Of a stretch of DNA of 64,000 nt, positions 50,534 to 59,946 are shown piece after piece; position 1 is the first letter of the stretch, and each line of letters starts with the position of its first letter. Below the pieces are notes generated by a model. It was not told where the DNA came from, did no database searches, and saw nothing but the letters and a program-made list of their open reading frames with translations. The position numbers and the translations under genes were made by a program. This stretch comes from Stutzerimonas stutzeri. GTDB taxonomy: Bacteria; Pseudomonadota; Gammaproteobacteria; Pseudomonadales; Pseudomonadaceae. The stretch covers positions 31,776 through 95,775 of the forward strand of contig NZ_POUT01000015.1 in assembly GCF_002890915.1 (NCBI RefSeq). The letters are read 5' to 3'.

Positions 50534-51853
50534 CTACTGATACCGATACATCTGCATCGCCGTCGGTAATGCCCAGATGCTGAACGCGCCGAGCAGGCCG
50601 AGGCAGGCCGGCAGGACCAGCCACCACACCCTGGGCGACAGTGCCGCCAGCGGGCTGCGCCATTGCACCAGGGTCAGGCTGGCCGCGCAGATGCCGGCGG
50701 CGAGCAGCGCGCCGGCGGTGACGTCGGTGGCCCAGTGCACGCCCAGGTAGACCCGCGAGAGGGCGATGGCGGTTGCCGGCAGGCAGGCCAGTAACAGCCA
50801 GGCCAGGCGCAGGCGCGGCGGCTGGTCGCGGCCGGCGAGCACGCCGAGGGTGAGGAAGAAGGCGAAGGCCGCCGAGCTGTGCCCGCTGGGGAAGCTGTAG
50901 CTGCTCAGCGGCTCCATGAGCACCTCGGGGCGGACACGGGCGAACGCCGCCTTCAGCGCGCCGTTGGCCAGCGCGGTGCCGAGCAGGGTGAGGATGGCGA
51001 ACAGCGCCGCGCGCCACTGTCGCGACAGCAGCAACAGCGCACCGAGCAGCACCCCGGCCCACAACTGGGTGTGGAAGTCACCGGCGCGGGTGACGACCAC
51101 CATCTGCCGGTCGAGCAGCGCGCTGCGTTCGCCCTGGATGACCGCGAGCAGGCCCTCGTCGAGTTCCTTCAGGTGCGGCCAGCCGAGGAACAGCCCGAGC
51201 AGGATCGCCAGGCTCAGCCCGGCTGACAGCGCGCTGACCCAACGCAATTGCCGCAGACTGCCGAGCACCGTTGCCGTGACCAGTATCAGCAACGCCCCGA
51301 TGACCATTGCCGCCTCGCTCCAGAAGCCTTCGGCCAGCGGCAGCCGCCAGGCGGCGCCGGCGCTCCAGCCGGGCAACAGGTAGGCCATCGACCAGCCGGC
51401 CGCGGCGCACAGGCTGACCAGCAGGAAGCGGCCGAAGGGCATGTCGAGCATGCCGGCGGTCATCGGCAGCATGGGCCGCAACGGGCCGATGAAACGCCCC
51501 ACCAGCAGGCTGGCGACGCCATAGCGCTGGAAATAGTGCTCGGCGCGCAGCAGCCATTCGGGATGGTCGCGCAGGCCGCGCAGGCTGCGGATACCCTGGT
51601 GATAACGGCGGCCGAGGGCGTAGGACAGCAGGTCGCCGGTCAGCCCGCCGATGAAGCCCAGCACCAGCGTTTCGCCGAGGCTCAGCACGCCGCTGCCGGC
51701 CAGCACGGCGATGGCGAAGATCAGGACGGTACCGGGAACGAGCAGGCCGACCACGGCCAGGCACTCCATGCAGGCTACCGCGAGCAGGGCCAGGCCCAGC
51801 CATTGCGGATGGGCGGCGAGCCACTGGGTGAGGGTGTCGAGCCATTGGCTCAT
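50534..51853 (-). CDS. DedA-PAP2 fusion membrane protein
   Basis: A 439-residue membrane protein. The N-terminal DedA/SNARE-assoc domain (residues about 1-200) has GFIGGLTGDLLSYALGRRYHQG and VGRFIGPLRPMLPMTAGM. The C-terminal PAP2 phosphatase has the motifs KAAFARVRP, YSFPSGHS and SRVYLGVHWATD, all intact. A protein combining a DedA-type lipid flippase and a PAP2 phosphatase may recycle undecaprenyl phosphate or treat phosphatidate; this is inference. Such fusions are known in several proteobacteria. Confidence 0.9.
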   Translation of the reverse strand: MSQWLDTLTQWLAAHPQWLGLALLAVACMECLAVVGLLVPGTVLIFAIAVLAGSGVLSLGETLVLGFIGGLTGDLLSYALGRRYHQGIRSLRGLRDHPEWLLRAEHYFQRYGVASLLVGRFIGPLRPMLPMTAGMLDMPFGRFLLVSLCAAAGWSMAYLLPGWSAGAAWRLPLAEGFWSEAAMVIGALLILVTATVLGSLRQLRWVSALSAGLSLAILLGLFLGWPHLKELDEGLLAVIQGERSALLDRQMVVVTRAGDFHTQLWAGVLLGALLLLSRQWRAALFAILTLLGTALANGALKAAFARVRPEVLMEPLSSYSFPSGHSSAAFAFFLTLGVLAGRDQPPRLRLAWLLLACLPATAIALSRVYLGVHWATDVTAGALLAAGICAASLTLVQWRSPLAALSPRVWWLVLPACLGLLGAFSIWALPTAMQMYRYQ

Positions 51854-52031
51854 TCGGCATTCCTTGAGTCGGGACGGCCTTTCGACCTGGCCACGGGACC
51901 ATGGGTTTCGTCGGGCGATGATAGCGTCGTCCGCCCTGGCCGCGGCGGCACGAACGGCGCCCGTGCCGATGCGTAGCGGGGATTCGTCGTCCTTTCGCCC
52001 GGCGCCGCTGTGCGCGGGCAGCCGGGGTGGC

Positions 52032-52037
52032 TATAAT
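52032..52037 (+). promoter_or_regulatory. TATAAT -10 box ahead of proA
   Basis: A perfect TATAAT lies 35 bases before the proA ATG. No good -35 element is seen 16-18 bases upstream, so it may need an activator or be fortuitous. Confidence 0.35.
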
Positions 52038-52071
52038 CAGCCGCTTTCCCTTCAGTCAGGCCAGCAAGACC

Positions 52072-53337
52072 ATGACCGAGTCCGTGCTCGACTACATGAC
52101 CCGCCTGGGCCGCGCCGCGCGCGAGGCCTCGCGGGTGCTCGCGCGTGCCAGCACCGCGCAGAAGAACCGTGCCCTGCAGGCCGCCGCCGCCGCGCTCGAC
52201 GCCGCCCGCGACGAGCTGGCCGCCGCCAACCAGAAGGACCTGGCCGGTGGCCGCGCCAACGGCCTGGATGCGGCGATGCTCGATCGCCTGGCACTGACGC
52301 CCAAGGTGATCGACGGCATGATCGAAGGGCTGCGCCAGGTCGCCGCGCTGCCGGACCCGATCGGCGAGATCCGCGACATGCGCTACATGCCGTCGGGTAT
52401 CCAGGTCGGCAAGATGCGCGTGCCGCTGGGCGTGGTCGGGATCATCTACGAGTCGCGCCCCAACGTGACCATCGATGCCGCCAGCCTGTGCCTGAAGTCG
52501 GGCAACGCGACCATCCTGCGCGGCGGTTCCGAGGCGATCCATTCCAACCAGGCGATCGCCCGCTGCATCCAGCTGGGCCTGGCCGAAGCCGGGCTGCCGG
52601 CTGCTGCCGTGCAGGTGGTGGAGACCACCGACCGCGCCGCGGTCGGCGCACTGATCGCCATGCCGGAATACGTCGACGTGATCGTGCCGCGCGGCGGCAA
52701 GGGCCTGATCGAGCGTATCAGCCGCGACGCCAAGGTGCCGGTGATCAAGCACCTGGACGGCATCTGCCACGTCTACATCGACGTCGCCGCCGATCTGGAC
52801 AAGGCCATTCGCATCGCCGACAACGCCAAGACCCAGCGCTACGCGCCGTGCAACGCCATGGAGACGCTGCTGGTGCACGGCGCGCTGGCCGCGCAGGTGC
52901 TGCCGCCGCTGGCGGCCATCTACCGCGACAAGGGCGTCGAGCTGCGCGGTTGCCCGCGCACCCGCGAACTGCTCGGCCGCGACGTGCTCGAGGCCAGCGA
53001 GGAGGACTGGGCCACCGAATACAACGCGCCGATCCTGTCGATCCGCATCGTCGATTCGCTGGACGCGGCCATCGAGCACATCAATCGCTATGGCTCGCAG
53101 CACACCGACGCGATCGTCACCGAGAGCTTCAGCGACGCCCGGCGTTTCCTCACCGAGGTCGACTCCAGCTCGGTGATGGTCAACGCCTCGACGCGTTTCG
53201 CCGATGGCTTCGAGTACGGCCTGGGGGCGGAGATCGGCATCTCCACCGACAAGCTGCACGCCCGCGGCCCGGTCGGCCTGGAAGGGCTGACCAGCGAGAA
53301 GTACGTGGTCTTCGGCGACGGTCACGTGCGCACTTGA
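52072..53337 (+). CDS. proA: Gamma-glutamyl phosphate reductase
   Basis: A 421-residue aldehyde dehydrogenase-like enzyme for proline synthesis. The catalytic Cys is in YAPCNAMETLL near residue 265, and VPLGVVGIIYESRPNVT is the NADP-binding region near 120. The ATG giving MTESVLDYMTRLG is normal for the family. The stop overlaps the nadD ATG by one base (TGATG), starting a long packed run. Confidence 0.97.
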   Translation: MTESVLDYMTRLGRAAREASRVLARASTAQKNRALQAAAAALDAARDELAAANQKDLAGGRANGLDAAMLDRLALTPKVIDGMIEGLRQVAALPDPIGEIRDMRYMPSGIQVGKMRVPLGVVGIIYESRPNVTIDAASLCLKSGNATILRGGSEAIHSNQAIARCIQLGLAEAGLPAAAVQVVETTDRAAVGALIAMPEYVDVIVPRGGKGLIERISRDAKVPVIKHLDGICHVYIDVAADLDKAIRIADNAKTQRYAPCNAMETLLVHGALAAQVLPPLAAIYRDKGVELRGCPRTRELLGRDVLEASEEDWATEYNAPILSIRIVDSLDAAIEHINRYGSQHTDAIVTESFSDARRFLTEVDSSSVMVNASTRFADGFEYGLGAEIGISTDKLHARGPVGLEGLTSEKYVVFGDGHVRT

Positions 53338-53996
53338 TGACGCGACGCAACGGCGCCCGACGCATCGGTATTCTCGGTGGCACCTTCGATCCGGTACACA
53401 TCGGCCACCTGCGCGGTGCGCTGGAGGTGGCCGAGATGTTCGGCCTCGACGAGCTGCGGCTGGTCCCCAATGCCCGGCCGCCGCATCGCGATACGCCCAG
53501 CTGCTCGGCGCAGGACCGCCTGGCCATGGTGCGCCTGGCGGTGCAGGACCTGCCGCCGCTGTGCGTGGATGCCCGCGAGCTGGAGCGGGAAAAACCGTCC
53601 TACACCATCGATACGCTGATTTCCCTGCGTGCCGAACTGGCGGCGGACGACCAGTTGCTGCTGGTGGTGGGCTGGGACGCCTTCTGCGGGCTGCCCACCT
53701 GGCATCGCTGGGAGGAGCTGCTCGAGCACTGCCATATCCTCGTGCTGCAGCGGCCGGATGCCGGTAGCGAGGCGCCGCAGGAACTGCGCGATCTGCTCGC
53801 CGCGCGCAGCGTGCCCGATCCGCAGGCACTGTACGGCGGCAGCGGGCAGATCGCCTTCGTCTGGCAGACGCCGCTGGAGGTGTCCGCCACACAGATTCGC
53901 CAATTGCTGGCCAGCGGCAAGTCGGTCCGATTCCTGGTTCCCGATGCCGTACTGGCTTATATCAACGCGCACGGGCTGTACCGGGCGTCGAACTGA
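53337..53996 (+). CDS. nadD: Nicotinate-nucleotide adenylyltransferase
   Basis: A 219-residue enzyme of NAD synthesis with the nucleotidyltransferase motif GILGGTFDPVHIGHLRGAL at residues 12-30 and the late SATQIRQLL. TWHRWEELL near 125 is typical. Start is the ATG that overlaps the proA stop. Confidence 0.96.
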   Translation: MTRRNGARRIGILGGTFDPVHIGHLRGALEVAEMFGLDELRLVPNARPPHRDTPSCSAQDRLAMVRLAVQDLPPLCVDARELEREKPSYTIDTLISLRAELAADDQLLLVVGWDAFCGLPTWHRWEELLEHCHILVLQRPDAGSEAPQELRDLLAARSVPDPQALYGGSGQIAFVWQTPLEVSATQIRQLLASGKSVRFLVPDAVLAYINAHGLYRASN

Positions 53997-54011
53997 GGTT
54001 GTTTCCACGTT

Positions 54012-54371
54012 ATGCAAACCGAAACTTTGGTCCAGCTGGCGATCGCCGCCCTGGAAGACCTGAAAGGCCAGGACATCACCACCATCGATGTGCGCGGCAA
54101 GACCAGCGTCACCGATTACATGATCATCGCCAGCGGCAATTCCAGCCGGCACGTCAAGTCGCTGGCCGAGAACGTGCTGGAGAAGGCCAAGGAGCAGGGC
54201 GTGCGCCCGCTGGGCAGCGAAGGCCTGGAAGGCGGCGAATGGGCGCTGCTCGACCTCGGCGACGTGGTGGTTCACGTGATGCAGGTGCCGACCCGCCAGT
54301 TCTACGACCTCGAGCGCCTCTGGCAGGGTGCCGAGCAGAGCCGCGCGCAGCACGCTCACGATTCGGAGTAG
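54012..54371 (+). CDS. rsfS: Ribosomal silencing factor RsfS
   Basis: A 119-residue protein that binds uL14 and stops subunit joining in poor growth. Its signature is DITTIDVRGKTSVTDYMIIASG followed by GGEWALLDLGDVVVHVM and the ending RQFYDLERLW. It lies between nadD and rlmH, the usual place. Confidence 0.97.
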   Translation: MQTETLVQLAIAALEDLKGQDITTIDVRGKTSVTDYMIIASGNSSRHVKSLAENVLEKAKEQGVRPLGSEGLEGGEWALLDLGDVVVHVMQVPTRQFYDLERLWQGAEQSRAQHAHDSE

Positions 54372-54373
54372 GC

Positions 54374-54841
54374 GTGCGCATCAAGCTGATCGCCGTCGGC
54401 TCGAAGATGCCGCGCTGGGTCGAGGACGGCTGGCAGGAGTATGCCAAGCGCCTGCCCGCCGAGCTGCCGTTGGAGCTGCACGAGATACCGCTCAATACCC
54501 GCGGCAAGAATGCCGACGTGGCACGGTTGATTCGCCAGGAGGGCGAGGCCATGCTGGGCAAGGTCCAGCCGGGCGAGCGCATCGTCACGCTGGAGGTGCA
54601 CGGCAAACCCTGGAGCACCGAGCAGCTGGCCGCGGAGCTGGAGCGCTGGCGCCTCGATGCGCGCAACGTCAACCTCATGGTGGGCGGCCCGGAAGGGTTG
54701 GCGCCGGAGGTCTGCGCGCGTAGCGAGCAGCGCTGGTCGTTGTCGCCGCTGACCCTGCCGCACCCGCTGGTGCGCATCCTGGTCGGCGAACAGATCTACC
54801 GTGCCTGGACGCTGCTGTCCGGTCATCCCTATCACAAGTAG
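54374..54841 (+). CDS. rlmH: 23S rRNA pseudouridine-1915 N3-methyltransferase RlmH
   Basis: A 155-residue SPOUT methyltransferase, length exactly typical. It has a GTG start, two bases after rsfS. The SAM knot has LMVGGPEGLAPEV and SLSPLTLPHPLVRILVGEQIYRAW. It acts on 70S ribosomes, late in assembly. Confidence 0.97.
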   Translation: MRIKLIAVGSKMPRWVEDGWQEYAKRLPAELPLELHEIPLNTRGKNADVARLIRQEGEAMLGKVQPGERIVTLEVHGKPWSTEQLAAELERWRLDARNVNLMVGGPEGLAPEVCARSEQRWSLSPLTLPHPLVRILVGEQIYRAWTLLSGHPYHK

Positions 54842-54859
54842 TACGCGAACCCCTTCACG

Positions 54860-56749
54860 ATGCCGCAACCGATTCAGCTCAAGGATCACGAGAAGGACGC
54901 CATCCTGGTGCGTCGCCGGGTCCTGGTGGGCCTTGCCTTCGTGTTGCTGCTGATCGGCGTGCTGGTGGCACGGATGTACTACCTGCAGGTGGTGCAGTTC
55001 GAGTACCACTCGACGCTTTCCGAGAACAACCGCGTCCACGTGCAGCCGATCCCGCCCAATCGCGGGCTGATCTTCGATCGCCAGGGCCGGGTCATCGCCG
55101 ACAACCGGCCGAGCTTCAGCCTGACCGTGACCCGCGAGCGCGCCGGCGACTGGAAGGCCGTGCTCGATGTGGTGGTCGAAGTGCTGGCGCTGGGCGAGGA
55201 GGAGCGCGGGCTGTTCGAGAAGCGTGTGCTGCAGGGGCGCCGGCCGTTCGAGCCGGTGCCGATCATGTACGAGCTGTCGGAAGAACAGATCGCCCGTATC
55301 GCGGTGAACCAGTTCCGCCTGCCCGGCGTCGAGGTGGCGGCACAACTGGTCCGGCATTACCCGCAAGGTGCGCACTTCGCCCATTCGGTGGGCTATGTCG
55401 GGCGGATCAACGAGCAGGAGCTCAAGCAGCTCGATCCGGTCAACTACAGTGGCACGCACCACATCGGCAAGACCGGCATCGAGAAGTTCTACGAGGACCA
55501 ACTGCACGGCCAGGTCGGTTACGAGGAGGTCGAGACCAATGCCCGTGGGCGGGTCCTGCGCGTGCTCAAGCGCACCGACCCGATACCGGGCAAGGACATC
55601 ACCCTGTCGCTGGATCTCGATCTGCAGCAGGCCGCCGAGCAGGCGCTGGGCGGGCGCCGTGGGGCGATCGTCGCGCTGCTGCCGGATTCCGGCGAGGTGG
55701 TGGCGATGGTCAGCCAGCCGAGCTTCGACCCCAACCTGTTCGTCACCGGCATCAGCTTCAAGGACTACGGCGAGCTGCGCGACTCCATCGATCGGCCGCT
55801 GTACAACCGGGTGCTGCGCGGGCTCTACCCGCCGGGCTCGACCATCAAGCCGATGATGGCCGTCGCCGGGCTCGACGCTGGCGTGATCACGCCGAGCAGC
55901 CGGGTGTTCGACCCGGGCTTCTTCCAGCTGCCCAACGTGCAGCACAAGTACCGCAACTGGAACCGCAGCGGTGACGGCTGGGTCGACCTGGACCTGGCCA
56001 TCGCCCGTTCCAACGACACCTATTTCTATGACATGGCGCATAAGCTGGGTGTCGACCGCATGCACGACTACATGACCCGCTTCGGCCTGGGCCAGCGGGT
56101 GTCGCTGGACATGTACGAGGAAACCGCGGGGCTGATGCCGTCGCGCGAATGGAAGCGTGCGCGCTATCGCCAGCCCTGGTATCCCGGCGAGACCGTGATC
56201 CTCGGCATCGGCCAGGGCTACATGCAGGCCACGCCGCTGCAGCTGGCCCAGGCCACGGCCCTGGTGGCCACCCGCGGCAAGTGGATTCGTCCGCACCTGG
56301 CGCGCAGCATCGATGGCGAACCGCCGGTGGATCCGGAGCCGCTGCCGGACATCGAACTGCGCGATCCGCGCTTCTGGGATTACGCCGCGCACGGCATGGA
56401 GCAGGTCCTGCACGGCCCGCGCGGCACGGCGCGCAAGGTCGGCGACAGCTCGGCCTACCGCATCGCCGGCAAGAGCGGTACCGCGCAGGTGGTGGCCATC
56501 CGGCAGGGCGAGAAGTACGACAGTGCCAAGCTGGCCGAGCGGCATCGCGACCATGCGTTGTTCGTCGCCTTCGCCCCGGTGCACGACCCGAAGATCGCCG
56601 TGGCGGTGATGGTCGAGAATGGCGAATCCGGTTCCGGCGTCGCCGCTCCGGTGGCCAAGCAGGTCATGGATGCCTGGCTGCTGGACGAGGAGGGCAAGCT
56701 CAAGGCCGAGTTCGCTCCGCCGCTGACCGCGGAGGGCAAGGCGCCATGA
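54860..56749 (+). CDS. mrdA: Penicillin-binding protein 2
   Basis: A 629-residue class B PBP, the elongasome transpeptidase. One N-terminal helix (residues 23-42) and a pedestal domain with PPNRGLIFDRQGRVIADNRPSF come first. The transpeptidase domain follows with SxxK in PPGSTIKPM near residue 327, SxN in ARSNDTYF and KSGTAQV near 545. It works with RodA, whose start overlaps its stop. Confidence 0.97.
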   Translation: MPQPIQLKDHEKDAILVRRRVLVGLAFVLLLIGVLVARMYYLQVVQFEYHSTLSENNRVHVQPIPPNRGLIFDRQGRVIADNRPSFSLTVTRERAGDWKAVLDVVVEVLALGEEERGLFEKRVLQGRRPFEPVPIMYELSEEQIARIAVNQFRLPGVEVAAQLVRHYPQGAHFAHSVGYVGRINEQELKQLDPVNYSGTHHIGKTGIEKFYEDQLHGQVGYEEVETNARGRVLRVLKRTDPIPGKDITLSLDLDLQQAAEQALGGRRGAIVALLPDSGEVVAMVSQPSFDPNLFVTGISFKDYGELRDSIDRPLYNRVLRGLYPPGSTIKPMMAVAGLDAGVITPSSRVFDPGFFQLPNVQHKYRNWNRSGDGWVDLDLAIARSNDTYFYDMAHKLGVDRMHDYMTRFGLGQRVSLDMYEETAGLMPSREWKRARYRQPWYPGETVILGIGQGYMQATPLQLAQATALVATRGKWIRPHLARSIDGEPPVDPEPLPDIELRDPRFWDYAAHGMEQVLHGPRGTARKVGDSSAYRIAGKSGTAQVVAIRQGEKYDSAKLAERHRDHALFVAFAPVHDPKIAVAVMVENGESGSGVAAPVAKQVMDAWLLDEEGKLKAEFAPPLTAEGKAP

Positions 56750-57891
56750 GCGGCAACTTCGACCGAACCCTGTCGCGCGACGACGTGCTGCGGCGCCGCG
56801 CCAGCCTGCTGCAGCGGCTGCATATCGACGGCCTGTTGCTGCTGCTGTTGCTGGTGCTGGCCGCCGGCAGCCTGTTCATCCTCTATTCGGCCAGCGGCAA
56901 GAACTGGGACCTGGTGATCAAGCAGGCGAGTTCCTTCGGCCTCGGCCTCGGCGCGATGCTGGTGATCGCCCAGTTCGAACCGCGCTTCATGGCGCGCTGG
57001 GTGCCGCTGGGCTACCTGGGGGTGGTGGCGCTGCTGATGGCGGTGGAGGTCGCGGGGCACACGGCGATGGGCGCCACGCGCTGGATCAACATCCCCGGGG
57101 TGATCCGCTTCCAGCCGTCCGAGTTCATGAAGATCATCATGCCGATGACCATCGCCTGGTACCTGTCGTCGCGCAGCCTGCCGCCGGGCATCAAGCACAC
57201 CGCCATCAGCCTGGCGCTGATCCTGATTCCCTTCGTGCTGATCCTCAAGCAGCCCGACCTCGGCACGGCGCTGTTGATCCTCGCCTCGGGCGCCTTCGTG
57301 CTGTTCATCGGCGGGCTGCGCTGGCGCTGGATTATCGGCGCGGTGACCGCAGTGGTGCCCGTCGCAGTGGCCATGTGGTACTTCGTGCTGCGCGACTACC
57401 AGAAGCAGCGCGTGCTGACCTTCCTCGACCCTGAAAGCGATCCGCTGGGCACCGGCTGGAACATCATCCAGTCGAAGGCGGCGATCGGCTCGGGCGGGGT
57501 GTTCGGCAAGGGCTGGCTGGCCGGCACCCAGTCGCACCTGGATTTTTTGCCGGAAAGCCATACTGACTTTATCATCGCGGTGCTCGCCGAGGAGTTCGGC
57601 CTGGTGGGCGTCTGCCTGCTGCTGCTGGTGTACGTGCTGCTGATCACCCGCGGGCTGATGATCACCGTGCAGGCGCAGACATTGTTCGGAAAACTGCTGG
57701 CCGGCGCGTTGACGATGACATTCTTCGTTTACGTTTTCGTCAATATCGGTATGGTCAGTGGGCTGCTGCCGGTGGTGGGGGTGCCGTTGCCCTTCATCAG
57801 CTATGGTGGAACTTCATTGGTGACCCTGCTGTCAGGGTTCGGGGTTTTGATGTCGATCCACACCCATCGCAAGTGGATCGCGCAGGTTTGA
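56746..57891 (+). CDS. rodA: Rod shape-determining SEDS glycosyltransferase RodA
   Basis: A 381-residue membrane polymerase with about ten helices. Motifs include GATRWINIPGVIRFQPSEFMK, LKQPDLGTALL and LPESHTDFIIAVLAEEFG, with the SEDS-family Asp and Glu residues. The end has LPFISYGGTSLVTLLSGFG. It overlaps mrdA by four bases. Confidence 0.97.
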   Translation: MSGNFDRTLSRDDVLRRRASLLQRLHIDGLLLLLLLVLAAGSLFILYSASGKNWDLVIKQASSFGLGLGAMLVIAQFEPRFMARWVPLGYLGVVALLMAVEVAGHTAMGATRWINIPGVIRFQPSEFMKIIMPMTIAWYLSSRSLPPGIKHTAISLALILIPFVLILKQPDLGTALLILASGAFVLFIGGLRWRWIIGAVTAVVPVAVAMWYFVLRDYQKQRVLTFLDPESDPLGTGWNIIQSKAAIGSGGVFGKGWLAGTQSHLDFLPESHTDFIIAVLAEEFGLVGVCLLLLVYVLLITRGLMITVQAQTLFGKLLAGALTMTFFVYVFVNIGMVSGLLPVVGVPLPFISYGGTSLVTLLSGFGVLMSIHTHRKWIAQV

Positions 57892-57896
57892 TAAGA

Positions 57897-58916
57897 GTGA
57901 ATTCGTTGATTTCATTACGGCGTGGCTGGGTGGCACGGATGCTCGGGGGCATGGGCTTGGCTGGCGCTGTCGTGGGGGCCCAGCCGCTGTCGGCGGCGGA
58001 CTACGCGGGGCCCAACGTGCACGAGTTCGTCGCCGAGATGACGCGCGACTACGGCTTCGCCGGCGAGCAGCTGCTCGCGCTGTTCGCTCAGGCCGAACGC
58101 AAGCAGGTCATCCTCGATGCCATTTCGCGGCCGGCCGAGCGGGTCAAGCCGTGGAAGGAATACCGGCCGATCTTCATCACCGACTCGCGCATCGCCCAGG
58201 GCGTCGACTTCTGGCGGGAAAACCACGAGGCGCTGGCGCGTGCCGAGGCCGAATACGGCGTGCCGCCGGAAGTGATCGTCGCCATCATCGGCGTGGAAAC
58301 CTTCTACGGGCGCAACACCGGCAACTACCGGGTCATCGACGCGCTGTCCACGCTGGGCTTCGATTACCCGCCGCGCCAGCCGTTCTTCCGCCAGCAGCTC
58401 AAGGAGTTCCTCCTGCTCGCCCGCGAGGAGCAGGTCGATCCGCTCGCGCTCAAGGGCTCCTACGCCGGCGCCATGGGCCTGCCGCAGTTCATGCCGAGCA
58501 GCTTCCGCGCCTATGCGGTGGACTTCGACGGCGATGGCCACATCGACATCTGGAACAACCCGGTGGATGCCATCGGCAGCGCCGCCAGCTACTTCAAGCA
58601 GCACGGCTGGGCGGCCGGCGAGCCGGTGGTGGCGCGCGCCGAGGTGTCCGGCGAGCGCTACGAGCAAGGCCTGAGCGCCGGCCTGGAACCGCTGAAGAAT
58701 GTCGCCCAGCTGCGCGAGCTGGGCTGGCGCTTCGAGCAACCGGTGGCCGATGAAACGGCCGTGACGGCCTTCCGCCTGGAAGGCGCCGAAGGCGACGAAT
58801 ACTGGCTGGGCCTCCCCAACTTCTACGTCATCACGCGCTACAACCGCAGCGTGATGTACGCCATGGCGGTCCATCAGCTGGCCCAGCAACTGGCCGAAGC
58901 GCGAGGCGCACAATGA
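57897..58916 (+). CDS. mltB: Lytic murein transglycosylase B (SltB1/MltB type)
   Basis: A 339-residue family 3 lytic transglycosylase. A signal sequence covers the first 33 residues (ending GAQPLSA). The catalytic Glu is in AIIGVETFYGRNTGNYRV near residue 139, and SYAGAMGLPQFMPSSFRAYAVDFDGDGHIDIW follows. There is no lipobox, so it is likely soluble periplasmic as with SltB1 of P. aeruginosa. GTG at 57897 is chosen for the signal; an ATG at 57939 would shorten it. Confidence 0.92.
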   Translation: MNSLISLRRGWVARMLGGMGLAGAVVGAQPLSAADYAGPNVHEFVAEMTRDYGFAGEQLLALFAQAERKQVILDAISRPAERVKPWKEYRPIFITDSRIAQGVDFWRENHEALARAEAEYGVPPEVIVAIIGVETFYGRNTGNYRVIDALSTLGFDYPPRQPFFRQQLKEFLLLAREEQVDPLALKGSYAGAMGLPQFMPSSFRAYAVDFDGDGHIDIWNNPVDAIGSAASYFKQHGWAAGEPVVARAEVSGERYEQGLSAGLEPLKNVAQLRELGWRFEQPVADETAVTAFRLEGAEGDEYWLGLPNFYVITRYNRSVMYAMAVHQLAQQLAEARGAQ

Positions 58917-59899
58917 CGATGACGCTCCATTCCCGATGGCTGGCGCTGGGTATCGCCGGCGCGCTGCTGGCTGGTTGCTCCTCGAGCCCGGCGCCGACCG
59001 GCCCAGTGGACAAGGCCAGCGGTCCCGGCGATTACGCCCGTCCGCACAAGGATGGCGCGCCCTGGTGGGACGTGGATGTCTCGCAGATCCCGGACGCGAT
59101 CCCCATGCCGCACTACGGGCCGGTGAAGGCCAACCCCTACACCGTGCTGGGCAAGACCTACTACCCGATCAGCGACGGCCGCCGCTATTCGGCCACCGGA
59201 ACCGCCTCCTGGTACGGCACCAAGTTCCACGGCCAGCCGACCGCCAACGGCGAAAAATACGACCTGTACGGCATGAGCGCGGCGCACAAGACCCTGCCGC
59301 TGCCGAGCTACGTCAAGGTCACCAACCTGGACAATGGCAAGAGCGTGACCTTGCGGGTCAACGATCGCGGGCCGTTCTATTCCGATCGCATCATCGATCT
59401 TTCCTTCGCCGCGGCGAAGAAGCTCGGCTATGCCGAAAGCGGGACCGCGCGGGTGAAGGTCGAAGGTATCGATCCGCAGGCGTGGTGGGCCGAGCAGGGA
59501 CGGCCGGTGCCCACGGTGCTGGCGCAACCGCAACTGGCTTCGGCCCAGCCGGGCAGCCGCCTGGCACAGCCCATCGAGCAATACACGCCACCGCCCCAGC
59601 AGCATGCCGCCGCTGTCGTGCCGATCGAGATCGACGCAAAAAAAAACGCTTCGCCCGCAGTCTCTGGCCTGTTTCTCCAGGTCGGCGCCTTCGCCAATCC
59701 GGATGCGGCACAGCTGCTCAAGGACAAGCTGAGCGAGGTGGTCTCTGCGCCGGTCTTCATCAGCTCGGTGGTGCTCAACCAGCAGACCCTGCATCGGGTA
59801 CGCCTGGGCCCCATCGGCACGCCGGATGAGGTCATGCAGCTCGAACAGAGCGTCCGCCTGGCCAACCTGGGGCAGCCCAGGCGTGTCACGGCCGACTGA
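58913..59899 (+). CDS. rlpA: Septal-ring lytic transglycosylase RlpA lipoprotein
   Basis: A 328-residue lipoprotein with lipobox LLAGC (Cys22). The double-psi barrel, ATGTASWYGTKFHGQPTANG to VNDRGPFYSDRIIDLS, has the Asp and His used by P. aeruginosa RlpA to cut naked glycan. A Pro/Gln-rich linker and C-terminal SPOR domain (GLFLQVGAFANPDAAQLLKDKL) follow. The linker has a run of nine A (59638-59646). ATG overlaps the mltB stop. Confidence 0.95.
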   Translation: MTMTLHSRWLALGIAGALLAGCSSSPAPTGPVDKASGPGDYARPHKDGAPWWDVDVSQIPDAIPMPHYGPVKANPYTVLGKTYYPISDGRRYSATGTASWYGTKFHGQPTANGEKYDLYGMSAAHKTLPLPSYVKVTNLDNGKSVTLRVNDRGPFYSDRIIDLSFAAAKKLGYAESGTARVKVEGIDPQAWWAEQGRPVPTVLAQPQLASAQPGSRLAQPIEQYTPPPQQHAAAVVPIEIDAKKNASPAVSGLFLQVGAFANPDAAQLLKDKLSEVVSAPVFISSVVLNQQTLHRVRLGPIGTPDEVMQLEQSVRLANLGQPRRVTAD

Positions 59900-59946
59900 G
59901 CCGCACCCTTCAATACCCTGTTTCACTTCACCAATTCGAGATTCGG

